Of a stretch of 64,000 nt of DNA, positions 54,299 through 62,698 are shown piece by piece. Source of the stretch: Edaphobacter paludis (GTDB taxonomy: Bacteria > Acidobacteriota > Terriglobia > Terriglobales > Acidobacteriaceae); contig NZ_CP121194.1 of NCBI RefSeq assembly GCF_039993895.1, forward strand, positions 2,542,001 to 2,606,000, in the 5' to 3' direction. Both the position numbers and the translations under genes were made by a program. Within the stretch, counting starts at the first letter, position 1; every line of letters begins with the position of its first letter. The notes below the pieces were generated by a model. It was not told the origin of the DNA. It saw only the letters and a list, made by a program, of their open reading frames with translations, and made no database searches.

Positions 54299-55111
54299 AT
54301 GCACATGAAACGCAAGCCCAAATTCGGCCAGAATTTCCTCATCGACGACACCGCGCGTCACGCCATCGTCGGTGCGCTCGGCGACCTTCGCAACCGAACC
54401 GTCATCGAAATCGGTCCCGGCCATGGCTCCATCACCGAAATACTGGCAGACCGCTGTCAACGCCTCATCGCGATTGAACTCGACCCTGCACTCGCCGCGG
54501 AGTTGACCTTTCGCTTCCGCAACCAGCCACAGGTAGAAATCGTCCAGCTCGACGTTCTCAAAGCCGACGTCCGTGCCCTCGTGCCTGAAGGCGAAACCGC
54601 GGACGTCATAGGAAATCTTCCCTACTACATTACGTCGGACATCCTGCTGAAGCTCTTCGCCGCAGGGAGCACCGGCATCATAGCCCGCGCTGTTCTGATG
54701 ATGCAGCGCGAGGTTGCCGACCGTGTCTCCGCCGCGCCGGGCATCCGCGACTACGGCCTGCTCTCCGCTACCGCGCAGATGAACGCGCAGGTCGAACATC
54801 TCTTCACGCTTCCCCCATCAGCATTTTCACCACCGCCCGACGTCTATTCCACCGTACTGCGGCTCCAGTTTGCACCCCGGTTCGCCGAACTCGGCGTGGA
54901 TGCGGTAGGCTTCGACGCCTTCCTCAAGCAGACCTTCGCCCAGAAGCGTAAGACCCTCCAGAACAATCTCCGCGCCGCCGGATACTCGGCCGAACAGCTT
55001 GCCGCAGTATGGCCTGCGAGCATCCCGCCGCAAGCCCGCGCAGAGTCCTTGCCATTGGGGCCAATGGCAGAGCTATATAAGGCGCTCCGATCCAGCGTGG
55101 ATGTAGTTTAG
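54299..55111 (+). CDS. rsmA: 16S rRNA (adenine1518-N6/adenine1519-N6)-dimethyltransferase
   Basis: 270 residues (also called KsgA). 'KPKFGQNFLID' (about 6-16), SAM motif I 'VIEIGPGHGSITEIL' (about 36-50), 'IAIELDPALA', and catalytic 'VIGNLPYYITSDILL' (about 101-115, Asn-Leu-Pro-Tyr). 'RAVLMMQREVADRVSA' and 'TFAQKRKTLQNNLR' also match. It dimethylates two adjacent adenines in helix 45 of the small subunit. ATG 54299 or 54305, both in frame. Confidence 0.96.
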   Translation: MHMKRKPKFGQNFLIDDTARHAIVGALGDLRNRTVIEIGPGHGSITEILADRCQRLIAIELDPALAAELTFRFRNQPQVEIVQLDVLKADVRALVPEGETADVIGNLPYYITSDILLKLFAAGSTGIIARAVLMMQREVADRVSAAPGIRDYGLLSATAQMNAQVEHLFTLPPSAFSPPPDVYSTVLRLQFAPRFAELGVDAVGFDAFLKQTFAQKRKTLQNNLRAAGYSAEQLAAVWPASIPPQARAESLPLGPMAELYKALRSSVDVV

Positions 55112-55125
55112 ATATTCCTCACCAG

Positions 55126-56736
55126 CTATTTATGTGAAGCGGCCGGCTGACTCTCTGTCGAATGCGATGCAGGCGGTGGCGAAGAGTAGTGTGGCTGAGG
55201 AGGCGGAGAATAATGAGGCTGTGATGGCTGCGAGTACCGCGGCTGCTGCTGTTGCGGCGCAGGTGGTCTCGTCTCCTGCTGCGGATGAACCTGCCGTTGC
55301 TCTGTTGACGGCTGAGGCCGCACCGGCGCTTCCCTTCCCCCGGTGCCGTCTCGAAAATCCATTGGCCTCGCCGGACGCATCACCCCGGGACGCGCTGCCC
55401 TGGCCGGAACTCCATGCTGAGGCGAGGCTCCGTTGCCCAGCTCCGGCCGACGACTCGCCCGGTCCACGGGAAAGTCCCGCCGCAGCGATGCGCCCAGTGG
55501 GCTAGCTCCCCGGAGAGCGGTAGCGCCCTGCACTGGCCGCAAAGGCTCAACTGTACGCCCGGCGATTGTGCGCGGCCCCTGGTGCATCGGGTGAACCTGC
55601 GCTGGGATCGCCAGGGGGTGGCCCACCCGTATGGGATGGGTCCCGCCCGTACTATGCACCGGTATTGGCCTGAACCTGTAGCCACGGGGCGGACGCACGA
55701 TATTGATCAGATAACCGTCGCCAAAGCCCCAGCCGATAAAGCCGCAATTGCTTCCCGGCAACCATCCCCAGCCAAAGTCATCCCAATACGACCAGTTGCC
55801 GCAGCGATACGGCGTCCAGCCCCACGCATACGCCGAAGCCCACACATACCCGCGCCCCGGATACCACACCCAACTTCCGTATCCATATGGATCAAAACCG
55901 GGATACATCGCTACACTCGGCTGCCACACCTCGCCCTCGCCCGGAACGTCGTACCAACTCCCATTGGCATCCAGATCGGACCACCCATAGCCCGCCCCTC
56001 CGGCATAATCATTACGCGCAGCGGTCTGGTTCGCAGCCTCATTCAACGCGGCCGCATCGCGATCAGTGTTCCACTTGTCCCACGAGTTCTCCGCAATCTC
56101 CTTTTGAAGCGAGTAGCGTCCGGTATCGGCAGGGTCACCCGTCAACGTCTCCCCCGCATTCACATTGGTCCTGTAACCCTCGCCATCCGTCGAATCCCCG
56201 CTCGACACCTGTGCCGTTCCATCCAGCACCGACACCACGACAGGCGGCTGGTCCATCACAATGCGGACCGTCGCATTTACCACCGGCGAAACCTGCGCAC
56301 CGACCGCATTCACGCTGTAGACAAACTTCGCCGCAGCACGCAGCTCGGCATAAATCAGCCCGTGGTCCAGGGTAAGGTCGGTGGTCAGATTGCTGTTCGA
56401 ATCCGCAGTCAGGGCCGTCAAATCCAGCGAGCTATTCGGCGTCAATCGCACCAGGCTGCCATCCTCGAACTCAATCTCGGCCTGGCCATCCTGGCCCGTC
56501 GTTACCCGAACCCCCTGCGCCAGCGGCATATTGATCTGCGCCGGGTCGCTCCCCGTATTATCGACGTGGTCGATGGTGACATTGCCTTGAAGAAAGCTCA
56601 GCCTCGCCGCGCGTCCGGGCGCATTCGACCTATCCTGCGCGCGCGCCTCTCTGGTCCATCCCGCAAATAGGAGGCATAGTAGCGCTACTACCGCCCAACC
56701 CATATACCGTCTCTGCACCCAGGCACCGTCTCTCAT
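55126..56736 (-). CDS. Secreted FecR-domain protein with Trp/Gly/Tyr-rich region
   Basis: 536 residues from the ATG at 56736, chosen for its GGAGGT ribosome site and the signal peptide that follows (core 'WAVVALLCLLFAGW', ending Ala-Arg-Ala-Gln). FecR-like beta domain about 35-180 ('ARLSFLQGNVTI', 'GQAEIEFEDGSLVRLTPNSSLDL', 'VSPVVNATVRIVMD...VSVLDGTAQV'). Then a Trp/Gly/Tyr-rich block (about 250-345, 'YGYGSWVWYPGRGYVWASAYAWGW', 'WLPGSNCGFIGWGFGDGY') of unknown structure. The last 130 residues are Pro/Gln/Arg/Ser-rich with Gln-Pro-His-Tyr-Ser repeats. No sigma factor or transporter partner is adjacent, so it is probably not a classic FecR anti-sigma. The plus-strand frame of similar length here is a shadow. 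Confidence 0.78.
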   Translation of the reverse strand: MRDGAWVQRRYMGWAVVALLCLLFAGWTREARAQDRSNAPGRAARLSFLQGNVTIDHVDNTGSDPAQINMPLAQGVRVTTGQDGQAEIEFEDGSLVRLTPNSSLDLTALTADSNSNLTTDLTLDHGLIYAELRAAAKFVYSVNAVGAQVSPVVNATVRIVMDQPPVVVSVLDGTAQVSSGDSTDGEGYRTNVNAGETLTGDPADTGRYSLQKEIAENSWDKWNTDRDAAALNEAANQTAARNDYAGGAGYGWSDLDANGSWYDVPGEGEVWQPSVAMYPGFDPYGYGSWVWYPGRGYVWASAYAWGWTPYRCGNWSYWDDFGWGWLPGSNCGFIGWGFGDGYLINIVRPPRGYRFRPIPVHSTGGTHPIRVGHPLAIPAQVHPMHQGPRTIAGRTVEPLRPVQGATALRGASPLGASLRRDFPVDRASRRPELGNGASPQHGVPARAARPGVMRPARPMDFRDGTGGREAPVRPQPSTEQRQVHPQQETRPPAPQQQQPRYSQPSQPHYSPPPQPHYSSPPPASHSTESQPAASHK

Positions 56737-56783
56737 GGCAACCTCCGCCCCCACTGTTAGACACTTATCTTTAACCCGAAGGT

Positions 56784-57491
56784 TCATATCTTGTTGCTGC
56801 CCGCCAGTTTCAGCAGATTAGCCGCCTCCAGCCGAACGCGTTCCATCACTGCGTTATCCCCTGCAATGGCGGTCAGCACAGGCGCAATCGTGTTTAGCTC
56901 CAATGCATGTCCCGCCGCCGTCTCGCGTTCGAAGATAGTCATCTCCGCATCCAAGCCCAGCCGGTCATACTGGTGCAGAAACGCCAGCCGCCGTCCCTCA
57001 TCCAGCGTAAGAGCAATGCCGATGAAGGTAGTCGTCAGCTTCTCAACATCTTTGTTGTTGGAATAGTTATAAGTGCACGAACCCGACCCGTCTGTTCCCT
57101 TATAGCTCAACGTCTTCTTTCCTGTATCCGCAACCTTCTTCGCATTTGCTGCACAGTCCATATCGAAGCGGTTAAGTTCCCGCGCTGCCTTGAATATGGT
57201 TCCGACCGTAGATGAGGTCAGGTTCAGAGTGCGATCGATATGCTTCGCCGACGCGTACTGCAGTGATCTGCCATCGGCTGCCCCTTCGATCTCTTCCGCC
57301 TGATAGCTGCCCGAACCGTCCTCCTCCACTCGAAGCGTGAAGCGTGGAACCGGCAATCCCACCCGCTCAAACTGGAAGCTGACCTCGGCCGGCTTCGCAG
57401 CAACATTCGGCCCACCGGATTGAGCGGCAAGAGCAATTCCCGAAGACATCGCCAACGTGATCCCAGCGACCATTCGAGCGGCAAACCTCAT
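56784..57491 (-). CDS. Secreted protein of unknown function coupled to ruvC
   Basis: 235 residues. The ATG at 57491 overlaps the ruvC TGA by one base (TGATG), so translation is coupled; a GTG one codon earlier is the alternative. A signal peptide (Met-Arg-Phe-Ala-Ala-Arg-Met then a core ending Ala-Leu-Ala-Ala-Gln, about 1-23) is followed by a beta-rich region ('EVSFQFERVGLPVPRFTLRVEEDGSGSYQAEE', about 36-67), and a helical part with two Cys ('FDMDCAANAKKVADTGKKTLSYKGTDGSGSCTYNYS'). Family not recognised. Confidence 0.72.
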   Translation of the reverse strand: MRFAARMVAGITLAMSSGIALAAQSGGPNVAAKPAEVSFQFERVGLPVPRFTLRVEEDGSGSYQAEEIEGAADGRSLQYASAKHIDRTLNLTSSTVGTIFKAARELNRFDMDCAANAKKVADTGKKTLSYKGTDGSGSCTYNYSNNKDVEKLTTTFIGIALTLDEGRRLAFLHQYDRLGLDAEMTIFERETAAGHALELNTIAPVLTAIAGDNAVMERVRLEAANLLKLAGSNKI

Positions 57492-57997
57492 CACCGTACT
57501 CCCTGCAACAAAAGCGTCTGAGCTGTATGGATGTGGCAGATGGCAATCGCCAGCGCATCCGCCGCATCCGCAGAGTCGAGTTCATAGTCGATCTCAAGCA
57601 GCCGCTTCACCATAAACTGCACCTGCTCCTTCGCCGCCAGTCCATAACCCACCACCGAACTTTTAATTGAGAGCGGAGCATACTCGGCGACCGGCAGCCC
57701 GCAGGTAGCGGCGGCCAGAATCGCCACTCCCCTCACCTGTCCCAGCTTCAACGCCGACTTCGCATTGGCCGAGAAAAATACCTCTTCAATGGCGACAATC
57801 TCTGGTTGATGCAACGTCATCAGGCCGACCAGCTCGGTATACACCTGCATCAGACGCAGCGGCGTCTTCTCTTTCTTGCTCAGCCGAATGGTTCCGGCGG
57901 CAAGATGAATCAGCTTGGGCATCCGTGCGTCGCAATCTACCTCCACGACACCATAGCCAGTAAACTCCGTGCCGCAATCGATCCCAAACACGCGCAT
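57491..57997 (-). CDS. ruvC: Crossover junction endodeoxyribonuclease RuvC
   Basis: 168 residues, Holliday-junction resolvase. Catalytic acids are in the standard places: Asp7 in 'FGIDCGTEFTGYG', Glu in 'IVAIEEVFFSANAKSALKLGQ' (about 70), and Asp residues in 'SADAADALAIAICH' (about 140-153). 'GLAAKEQVQFMVKRLL' is the DNA-contacting helix. No ruvA/ruvB in the window. It is followed by a coupled secreted protein of unknown function. Confidence 0.95.
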   Translation of the reverse strand: MRVFGIDCGTEFTGYGVVEVDCDARMPKLIHLAAGTIRLSKKEKTPLRLMQVYTELVGLMTLHQPEIVAIEEVFFSANAKSALKLGQVRGVAILAAATCGLPVAEYAPLSIKSSVVGYGLAAKEQVQFMVKRLLEIDYELDSADAADALAIAICHIHTAQTLLLQGVR

Positions 57998-58285
57998 GGG
58001 CGAAGTTTACTGCAAATCAGCATCTCCAGCGGCTATCAAGATGGAGTCCCTTCTGATTCCCCGTTACGGAATCATTTCCACCGAATTGCTCCACAATGAA
58101 ATAGTTGAGAAGGTAAATAAAAAGGCGGAGAAACTGTCTATAACTCTTTTATAAACAATATCTTAACGTTTCGGACATGAAGATGGAAGACTTTACTAGC
58201 AAAGTATCGGGAGGAAACCGGAAACGGGCACCAACCATTTCCCGTCTGACGGAAAATCAAAGGACAAATGGAAATCCATTCCGCC

Positions 58286-58660
58286 TCAACTCTTTTTCAG
58301 CCGCTTCACGACCCCGGACAGCGAATGTTCATTCATGGCTGCCACCGCATCATCCCGGACCTTTTTCATCAGTCCAGCCAGCGCCTTGTCCTCTACCGCC
58401 AGCCACTCCCCGGCTGTTGCGTTGAACACATCGCCCAAGCCGATCTGCTTGATCGCAACCTTCAGCTTCGCCCCGCCGTTCGGCCCCTTCCGCTGCACAA
58501 TCAGTCCGGCCTCACGCAGCAGCAGAAAAGTCCGCCGCACCATCACCGCGCTCTCGTTCAGAGTCTCCGCAATCGCAGCCGAGGTATGCATCGCATCCGG
58601 CTCACCCGCCAGCACCGTCAGAACCCGCAAACTCAAAGCAAATCGCGCATTTTGTGCCAT
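58286..58660 (-). CDS. Rrf2-family transcriptional regulator
   Basis: 124 residues. The ATG at 58660 gives the family start 'AQNARFALSLRVLTVLAGEPDAMHTSAAIAETLNESAVMVRRTFLLLREAGLI' (winged helix, recognition helix about 34-52), wing 'VQRKGPNGGAKLKVAIKQIGLGDV'. The three Cys that bind an iron-sulfur cluster in IscR/NsrR are absent, so a cluster-free member (as in the YwnA group) is likely. Target unknown; the 288 bases between it and ruvC show nothing. Confidence 0.85.
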   Translation of the reverse strand: MAQNARFALSLRVLTVLAGEPDAMHTSAAIAETLNESAVMVRRTFLLLREAGLIVQRKGPNGGAKLKVAIKQIGLGDVFNATAGEWLAVEDKALAGLMKKVRDDAVAAMNEHSLSGVVKRLKKS

Positions 58661-58773
58661 GAACAAAAAGCTAACACACCCAACTAGCCGGGTGCCCCAT
58701 CTTCGCGCGGTTTCATCGCGCAAGGAGGGAGAAGATGCACAGGATTGGCCAGGTCGCCATGTAAACTTTTTGA

Positions 58774-59568
58774 GTGAATATTCTTTTTGTCGGGGACGTC
58801 TTCGGCTCCCCCGGCCGCCACATCGTCCGCGAACACCTGCCCCACGTCGTCGAAACCAACTCCGTTGATCTGCTCGTCATCAACGGCGAAAACGCTGCCG
58901 GAGGCTTCGGCATTACGCCTTCCATCGCCGAAGAGCTCTTCGACCTCGGCGCGCACGTGATCACCACCGGAAACCACATCTGGGATAAGAAGGAGATCTT
59001 CGAGTACATGGCTGTGCCAGCCGACTCGCACTCCCGCAACCGCCGCATCATACGTCCGGCCAACTACGCCGCGGCAACGCCCGGCTTCGGTGTCTATGAA
59101 GGCGAATTAGGGAACGGCCAAAGCTACGCCGTTCTGAACCTGCAGGGGCGCGTCTTCATGTCGTCCTGCGACGATCCCTTTCGCAAAGCCGACGAACTCC
59201 TCTCGAAGATCACCGCCAAGGTCATCCTGCTAGACCTCCATGCGGAGACCACGAGCGAAAAGGTAGCGATGGGCTGGTATCTCGATGGCCGCGTCACCGC
59301 CGTCCTTGGCACGCACACGCACATTCCCACAGCAGACGAACGCATCCTGCCTGGTGGCACCGCTTATCAAACTGATGTGGGTATGTCCGGCCCCTACGAC
59401 TCCGTCATCGGCGTCGAGAAAGAACTCGTTCTCAACCGCTTTCTCACCGGAATGCCGGGCAAATTCGAAGCCGCAAAGGGAAACCCGAAGATGTGCGCCA
59501 CCCTCATCGTGTGCGACGGAGCCACCGGACGGGCTCAACGCATTCAGCGCATCATGCTCGGAGAATAG
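58774..59568 (+). CDS. ymdB: YmdB/TIGR00282-family metallophosphoesterase
   Basis: 264 residues from a GTG. Metal-site blocks: 'ILFVGDVFGSPGRH' (Asp, residues 3-16), 'LVINGENAAGGFGI' (Asn/Glu, about 33-46), 'VITTGNHIWDKKEI' (Asn-His) and 'LLDLHAETTSEKVAMGWYLDGRVTAVLGTHTHIPTAD' (His and His-x-His, about 150-186). Characterised members hydrolyse 2',3'-cyclic AMP and affect RNA turnover and sporulation/biofilm in Bacillus. A 12-bp hairpin spans its stop. Confidence 0.9.
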   Translation: MNILFVGDVFGSPGRHIVREHLPHVVETNSVDLLVINGENAAGGFGITPSIAEELFDLGAHVITTGNHIWDKKEIFEYMAVPADSHSRNRRIIRPANYAAATPGFGVYEGELGNGQSYAVLNLQGRVFMSSCDDPFRKADELLSKITAKVILLDLHAETTSEKVAMGWYLDGRVTAVLGTHTHIPTADERILPGGTAYQTDVGMSGPYDSVIGVEKELVLNRFLTGMPGKFEAAKGNPKMCATLIVCDGATGRAQRIQRIMLGE

Positions 59569-59579
59569 AGCATGATGCG
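59548..59579 (+). terminator. Hairpin spanning the ymdB stop codon
   Basis: CGCATCATGCTC (59548-59559) and GAGCATGATGCG (59568-59579) form a perfect 12-bp stem with an 8-base loop that includes most of the TAG stop. It ends 28 bases before the convergent nuoN stop, so it can serve both genes. No T-run. Confidence 0.6.
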
Positions 59580-59607
59580 TTGGCGATGATGATTCAGAAG
59601 CAGGAGC

Positions 59608-61101
59608 TTACCGCGTCGATGGTGGAATCGTAGCAGCTACAGGAGCAGAGACTGGCTGAGTGCTGGCACTGGCGCGTTGAGCCAAGTTCAGGAAGTGTCC
59701 CGGCAGGATTCCGAGCACCAGCGTCGCCGCAGCGGCAAGAGTGAGCCCGATGCCGGCAGGAACGCTCAGAGTGCGGCCCTTGGCAGGCTGAGCGGTCTCT
59801 GTTACCGGGCGCGCGTAAAGGGCAACCAGGAGACGAAGGTAGTAGAAGCAGGCAACGCCGCTATTCAGAAGGCCGATGACCGCGAGCCAGACGTTGCTGG
59901 CGTGAATGGCAGCAGAGAAGACGTAGAACTTGCCGAAGAAGCCGCCGGTAAAGGGAATGCCAATCAGCGAGATCAGGAAGAGCGCGAGGAACGCTGCAAG
60001 GATCGGACGTCTGAGCCCGAGGCCGGTGTAATCGTCCGTCGTGCGGATCTGCTCGTTGTAACCGGTGACCTGGGTGATGACAGCGAAGGCCCCGACCTGC
60101 ATGGCGGCGTAGGTCGCGGTGTAGAAGCAGGCAGCGGCGATGCCATCGGACTGAAATGCAGTGAAGGCGACGAGGATATATCCGGCGTGGGCGATGCTGG
60201 AGTAGGCCAGCATCCGCTTGACATCACGTTGAAGCAAAGCGCCGAGATTGCCGATGGTCATCGACAGCGCGGCGAGTATCCACATCAGAATGGCCCAGCG
60301 ATGCTGCATCGGCCCAAAGGCGGAGAAAGTAATGCGCAGCAGGACGGCGAAGGCCGCAGCCTTGGGCGCGGTGGACATGAAGCCAACCACAGGTGACGGC
60401 GCTCCCTGATAGACATCGGGCGTCCAGACGTGGAACGGCGCGGCCGAGACCTTGAAGCCGAGGCCGATCAGGATCATCGCAAGCGCAAGGAAGGCGAGGC
60501 GCGGAGTGGTCGTCGTTGCAAGGCCCTGCGCGATTGCCGCGATGCTGGTGGAACCGGTAGCTCCGAAGGCCAGTGCAATGCCGTAAAGGAAGAAGGCAGT
60601 CGCAAAGGAGCCGAGCAGGAAGTACTTGATGGACGACTCGGCACCGGTTGCGTGGCCTTTGCGGAAGCCACACATGATGTAGGTCGCGATGGAGGAGATT
60701 TCGAGGCCGACGAAGATGACGAGCAGTTCAGTCGCGCAGGTCATCAGCATCATGCCGACGGCGCTGAACGCGACGAGAGCGAAGTATTCGCCGGAGTGGC
60801 GTGTGCTGCCTTCGAAGTAGTCCAGCGAGATGAGCAGTGTGACCAGAACAATGGCTGAGATCAGCAGATGGAAGAAGATGGAGAAGCTGTCGATCTGGAT
60901 GGAGTTGGAGAAAGCAGTCAGAACGCCGAGATGAAGCTGGTACCAGCTTGCAACGCCAGCAGCAACCGTACCGAGAATAGCCAGCCAACCGAGCGGCTTG
61001 CGGCTCGCGGCAGGCGGCAGCAGAGGTTCGGCGAGCATGATAAGAACGCCGACGATGGTAAGGATGTACTCAGGCAGGAGAGCAATGATATTAGGGGACA
61101 T
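59608..61101 (-). CDS. nuoN: NADH-quinone oxidoreductase subunit N
   Basis: 497 residues with about 14 membrane helices; an antiporter-like proton-pumping subunit of complex I. Family blocks: '[25 protein letters not shown]' (about 157-181), '[42 protein letters not shown]' (about 215-256, channel Lys and His) and '[20 protein letters not shown]'. Its ATG overlaps the nuoM TAA by one base. Last gene of the nuo operon. Confidence 0.95.
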   Translation of the reverse strand: MSPNIIALLPEYILTIVGVLIMLAEPLLPPAASRKPLGWLAILGTVAAGVASWYQLHLGVLTAFSNSIQIDSFSIFFHLLISAIVLVTLLISLDYFEGSTRHSGEYFALVAFSAVGMMLMTCATELLVIFVGLEISSIATYIMCGFRKGHATGAESSIKYFLLGSFATAFFLYGIALAFGATGSTSIAAIAQGLATTTTPRLAFLALAMILIGLGFKVSAAPFHVWTPDVYQGAPSPVVGFMSTAPKAAAFAVLLRITFSAFGPMQHRWAILMWILAALSMTIGNLGALLQRDVKRMLAYSSIAHAGYILVAFTAFQSDGIAAACFYTATYAAMQVGAFAVITQVTGYNEQIRTTDDYTGLGLRRPILAAFLALFLISLIGIPFTGGFFGKFYVFSAAIHASNVWLAVIGLLNSGVACFYYLRLLVALYARPVTETAQPAKGRTLSVPAGIGLTLAAAATLVLGILPGHFLNLAQRASASTQPVSAPVAATIPPSTR

Positions 61102-62681
61102 TATTTGGCCTCCGTGTGGGCCGAGGCCGTCATGATTTGGACGTGGGGTGGGGTTTGCAGGGCCCGGGCTTCAGTGTTTGCCGAGGAAGACTGTGTGGCG
61201 GCAATGCGGGTCCCGGCGGCGTCGATGACGCGAAGCCAGATGGGAGAGGCTACTCCCATGACGAGGAAGAGGATGACCAGAGGCCACATCGCGAGATGCT
61301 CTCGGGCATCGAGGTCCCAACCCTTTACGTTTTCGGACTTGATGCCGAGGTTGCCGTAGAAGATGCGTTGGATCATCCAGAGCATATACGACGCGCTAAG
61401 GATGACGCCGGTGGTGGCAAGGACCGTCCATGCGGTGTGTTGCGCGATGGTGGACTGCATGGAGCCGGAGAGGATGAGGAACTCGCCGACAAAGCCATTG
61501 AGCATAGGCAGGCCCACGAGCGAGAGCGTGGTGATGACGAACATCGTCACCATCCAGGGCAGCTTGGCGGCAAGGCCGCCGTACTCGCGCATATCGTAGG
61601 TGCCGTAGCGCTCGTAGAGGATGCCGAGCAGCATGAAGAACGCGGCGCCGGAAAGACTCTCACTAAGGATATGGAAGATGCCGCCATCGAGACCGGAGAT
61701 GGTGAAGCTGAAGACGCCAAGAATGATGAAGGCAAGCGCGCTGAGCGTGGCATATGCCGCGAGCCGTTTCAGGTCCTTCTGGACGAGGGCAAGCAACGCT
61801 CCGTAGACAATACCGATGGCCCCGAGCGCAAGCATCAGTGGGGCGATGCGGTGCGACTGCTCAGGGAAGATGCCGAAGGAGAAGCGCAGGATCGAGTACA
61901 GGCCCAGCTTTCCGGCGAGCACCATCACGGCAGCCGTCGGCGCTTCGGAGATGGCGTCGGAGAGCCAGCCATGTAGCGGGAAGACGGGGACTTTGACAGC
62001 GAAGGCGACCAGGAAGGCCAGCGAGCAGAGCCAGAGGGCCGCGGAGTTATTGGAGATGCTGTGCGTGGCGGCCAGTTGTGCAAGCTGCGGCAGATCGAAC
62101 GTGCCGGTCTTGACGTAGAGCCAGAGGATGCCGACCAGCAGAATTGCGGAGGGGATGAAGGCGTAGAGGAAGAACTTGATCGCGGCGCGACGGCGGTTTT
62201 CGGTGCGGCCGAAGGTGGCGATCAGGATGGTCATGGGAATCAGCGAGAGTTCCCAGAAAGAGTAGTAGAGGAGCAGGTCAAGCGAAACAAAGACTCCGAG
62301 CATCGCCACCTGCTGGAGCAGGAAGAGAACATAGAAGGTCTTCTTGCGCGTATCGATAGTGCGCCACGAGACCAGCACGCCAAGCGGAGCGAGGAGGCCG
62401 GTGAGCACAACCAGCCACATCGACAGGCCATCGACACCAAGGTGGTAGCGGATAGCGGGAGAAGCAATCCACGGAACGTCCGTTGCAAACTGGAAGGTAC
62501 CGGATGCGGCGCCGTAGTCGTAGTGGAACGGAAGGTGCAATGTAAGCAGGAAGGTGACGAGGGTGACGGCGAGGGCGCCCCACTGCATCAGCTTTCCCTT
62601 GTCCGGCAGCAGCGCGAGCAGGACCGCGCCAGCGAGCGGGACGAGGATGAGGATGGTCAGAATGGAGTGGTCTATGTTCAT
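61101..62681 (-). CDS. nuoM: NADH-quinone oxidoreductase subunit M
   Basis: 526 residues, antiporter-like complex I subunit. ATG at 62681 chosen since '[23 protein letters not shown]' is the first helix. '[39 protein letters not shown]' carries the conserved Glu of TM5 (about 145). '[42 protein letters not shown]' (about 230-270) has the channel Lys and the Pro-broken helix. '[20 protein letters not shown]' also fits. Seventeen bases after nuoL, one-base overlap with nuoN. Confidence 0.96.
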   Translation of the reverse strand: MNIDHSILTILILVPLAGAVLLALLPDKGKLMQWGALAVTLVTFLLTLHLPFHYDYGAASGTFQFATDVPWIASPAIRYHLGVDGLSMWLVVLTGLLAPLGVLVSWRTIDTRKKTFYVLFLLQQVAMLGVFVSLDLLLYYSFWELSLIPMTILIATFGRTENRRRAAIKFFLYAFIPSAILLVGILWLYVKTGTFDLPQLAQLAATHSISNNSAALWLCSLAFLVAFAVKVPVFPLHGWLSDAISEAPTAAVMVLAGKLGLYSILRFSFGIFPEQSHRIAPLMLALGAIGIVYGALLALVQKDLKRLAAYATLSALAFIILGVFSFTISGLDGGIFHILSESLSGAAFFMLLGILYERYGTYDMREYGGLAAKLPWMVTMFVITTLSLVGLPMLNGFVGEFLILSGSMQSTIAQHTAWTVLATTGVILSASYMLWMIQRIFYGNLGIKSENVKGWDLDAREHLAMWPLVILFLVMGVASPIWLRVIDAAGTRIAATQSSSANTEARALQTPPHVQIMTASAHTEAK

Positions 62682-62698
62682 CGGGTTTATCGTTTCCT

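Noticed and set aside
55414-56670. 418-codon plus-strand frame opposite the FecR-like gene
   Set aside because: Arg/Ile/His-rich antisense read; the minus strand has the ribosome site, signal peptide and FecR pattern.
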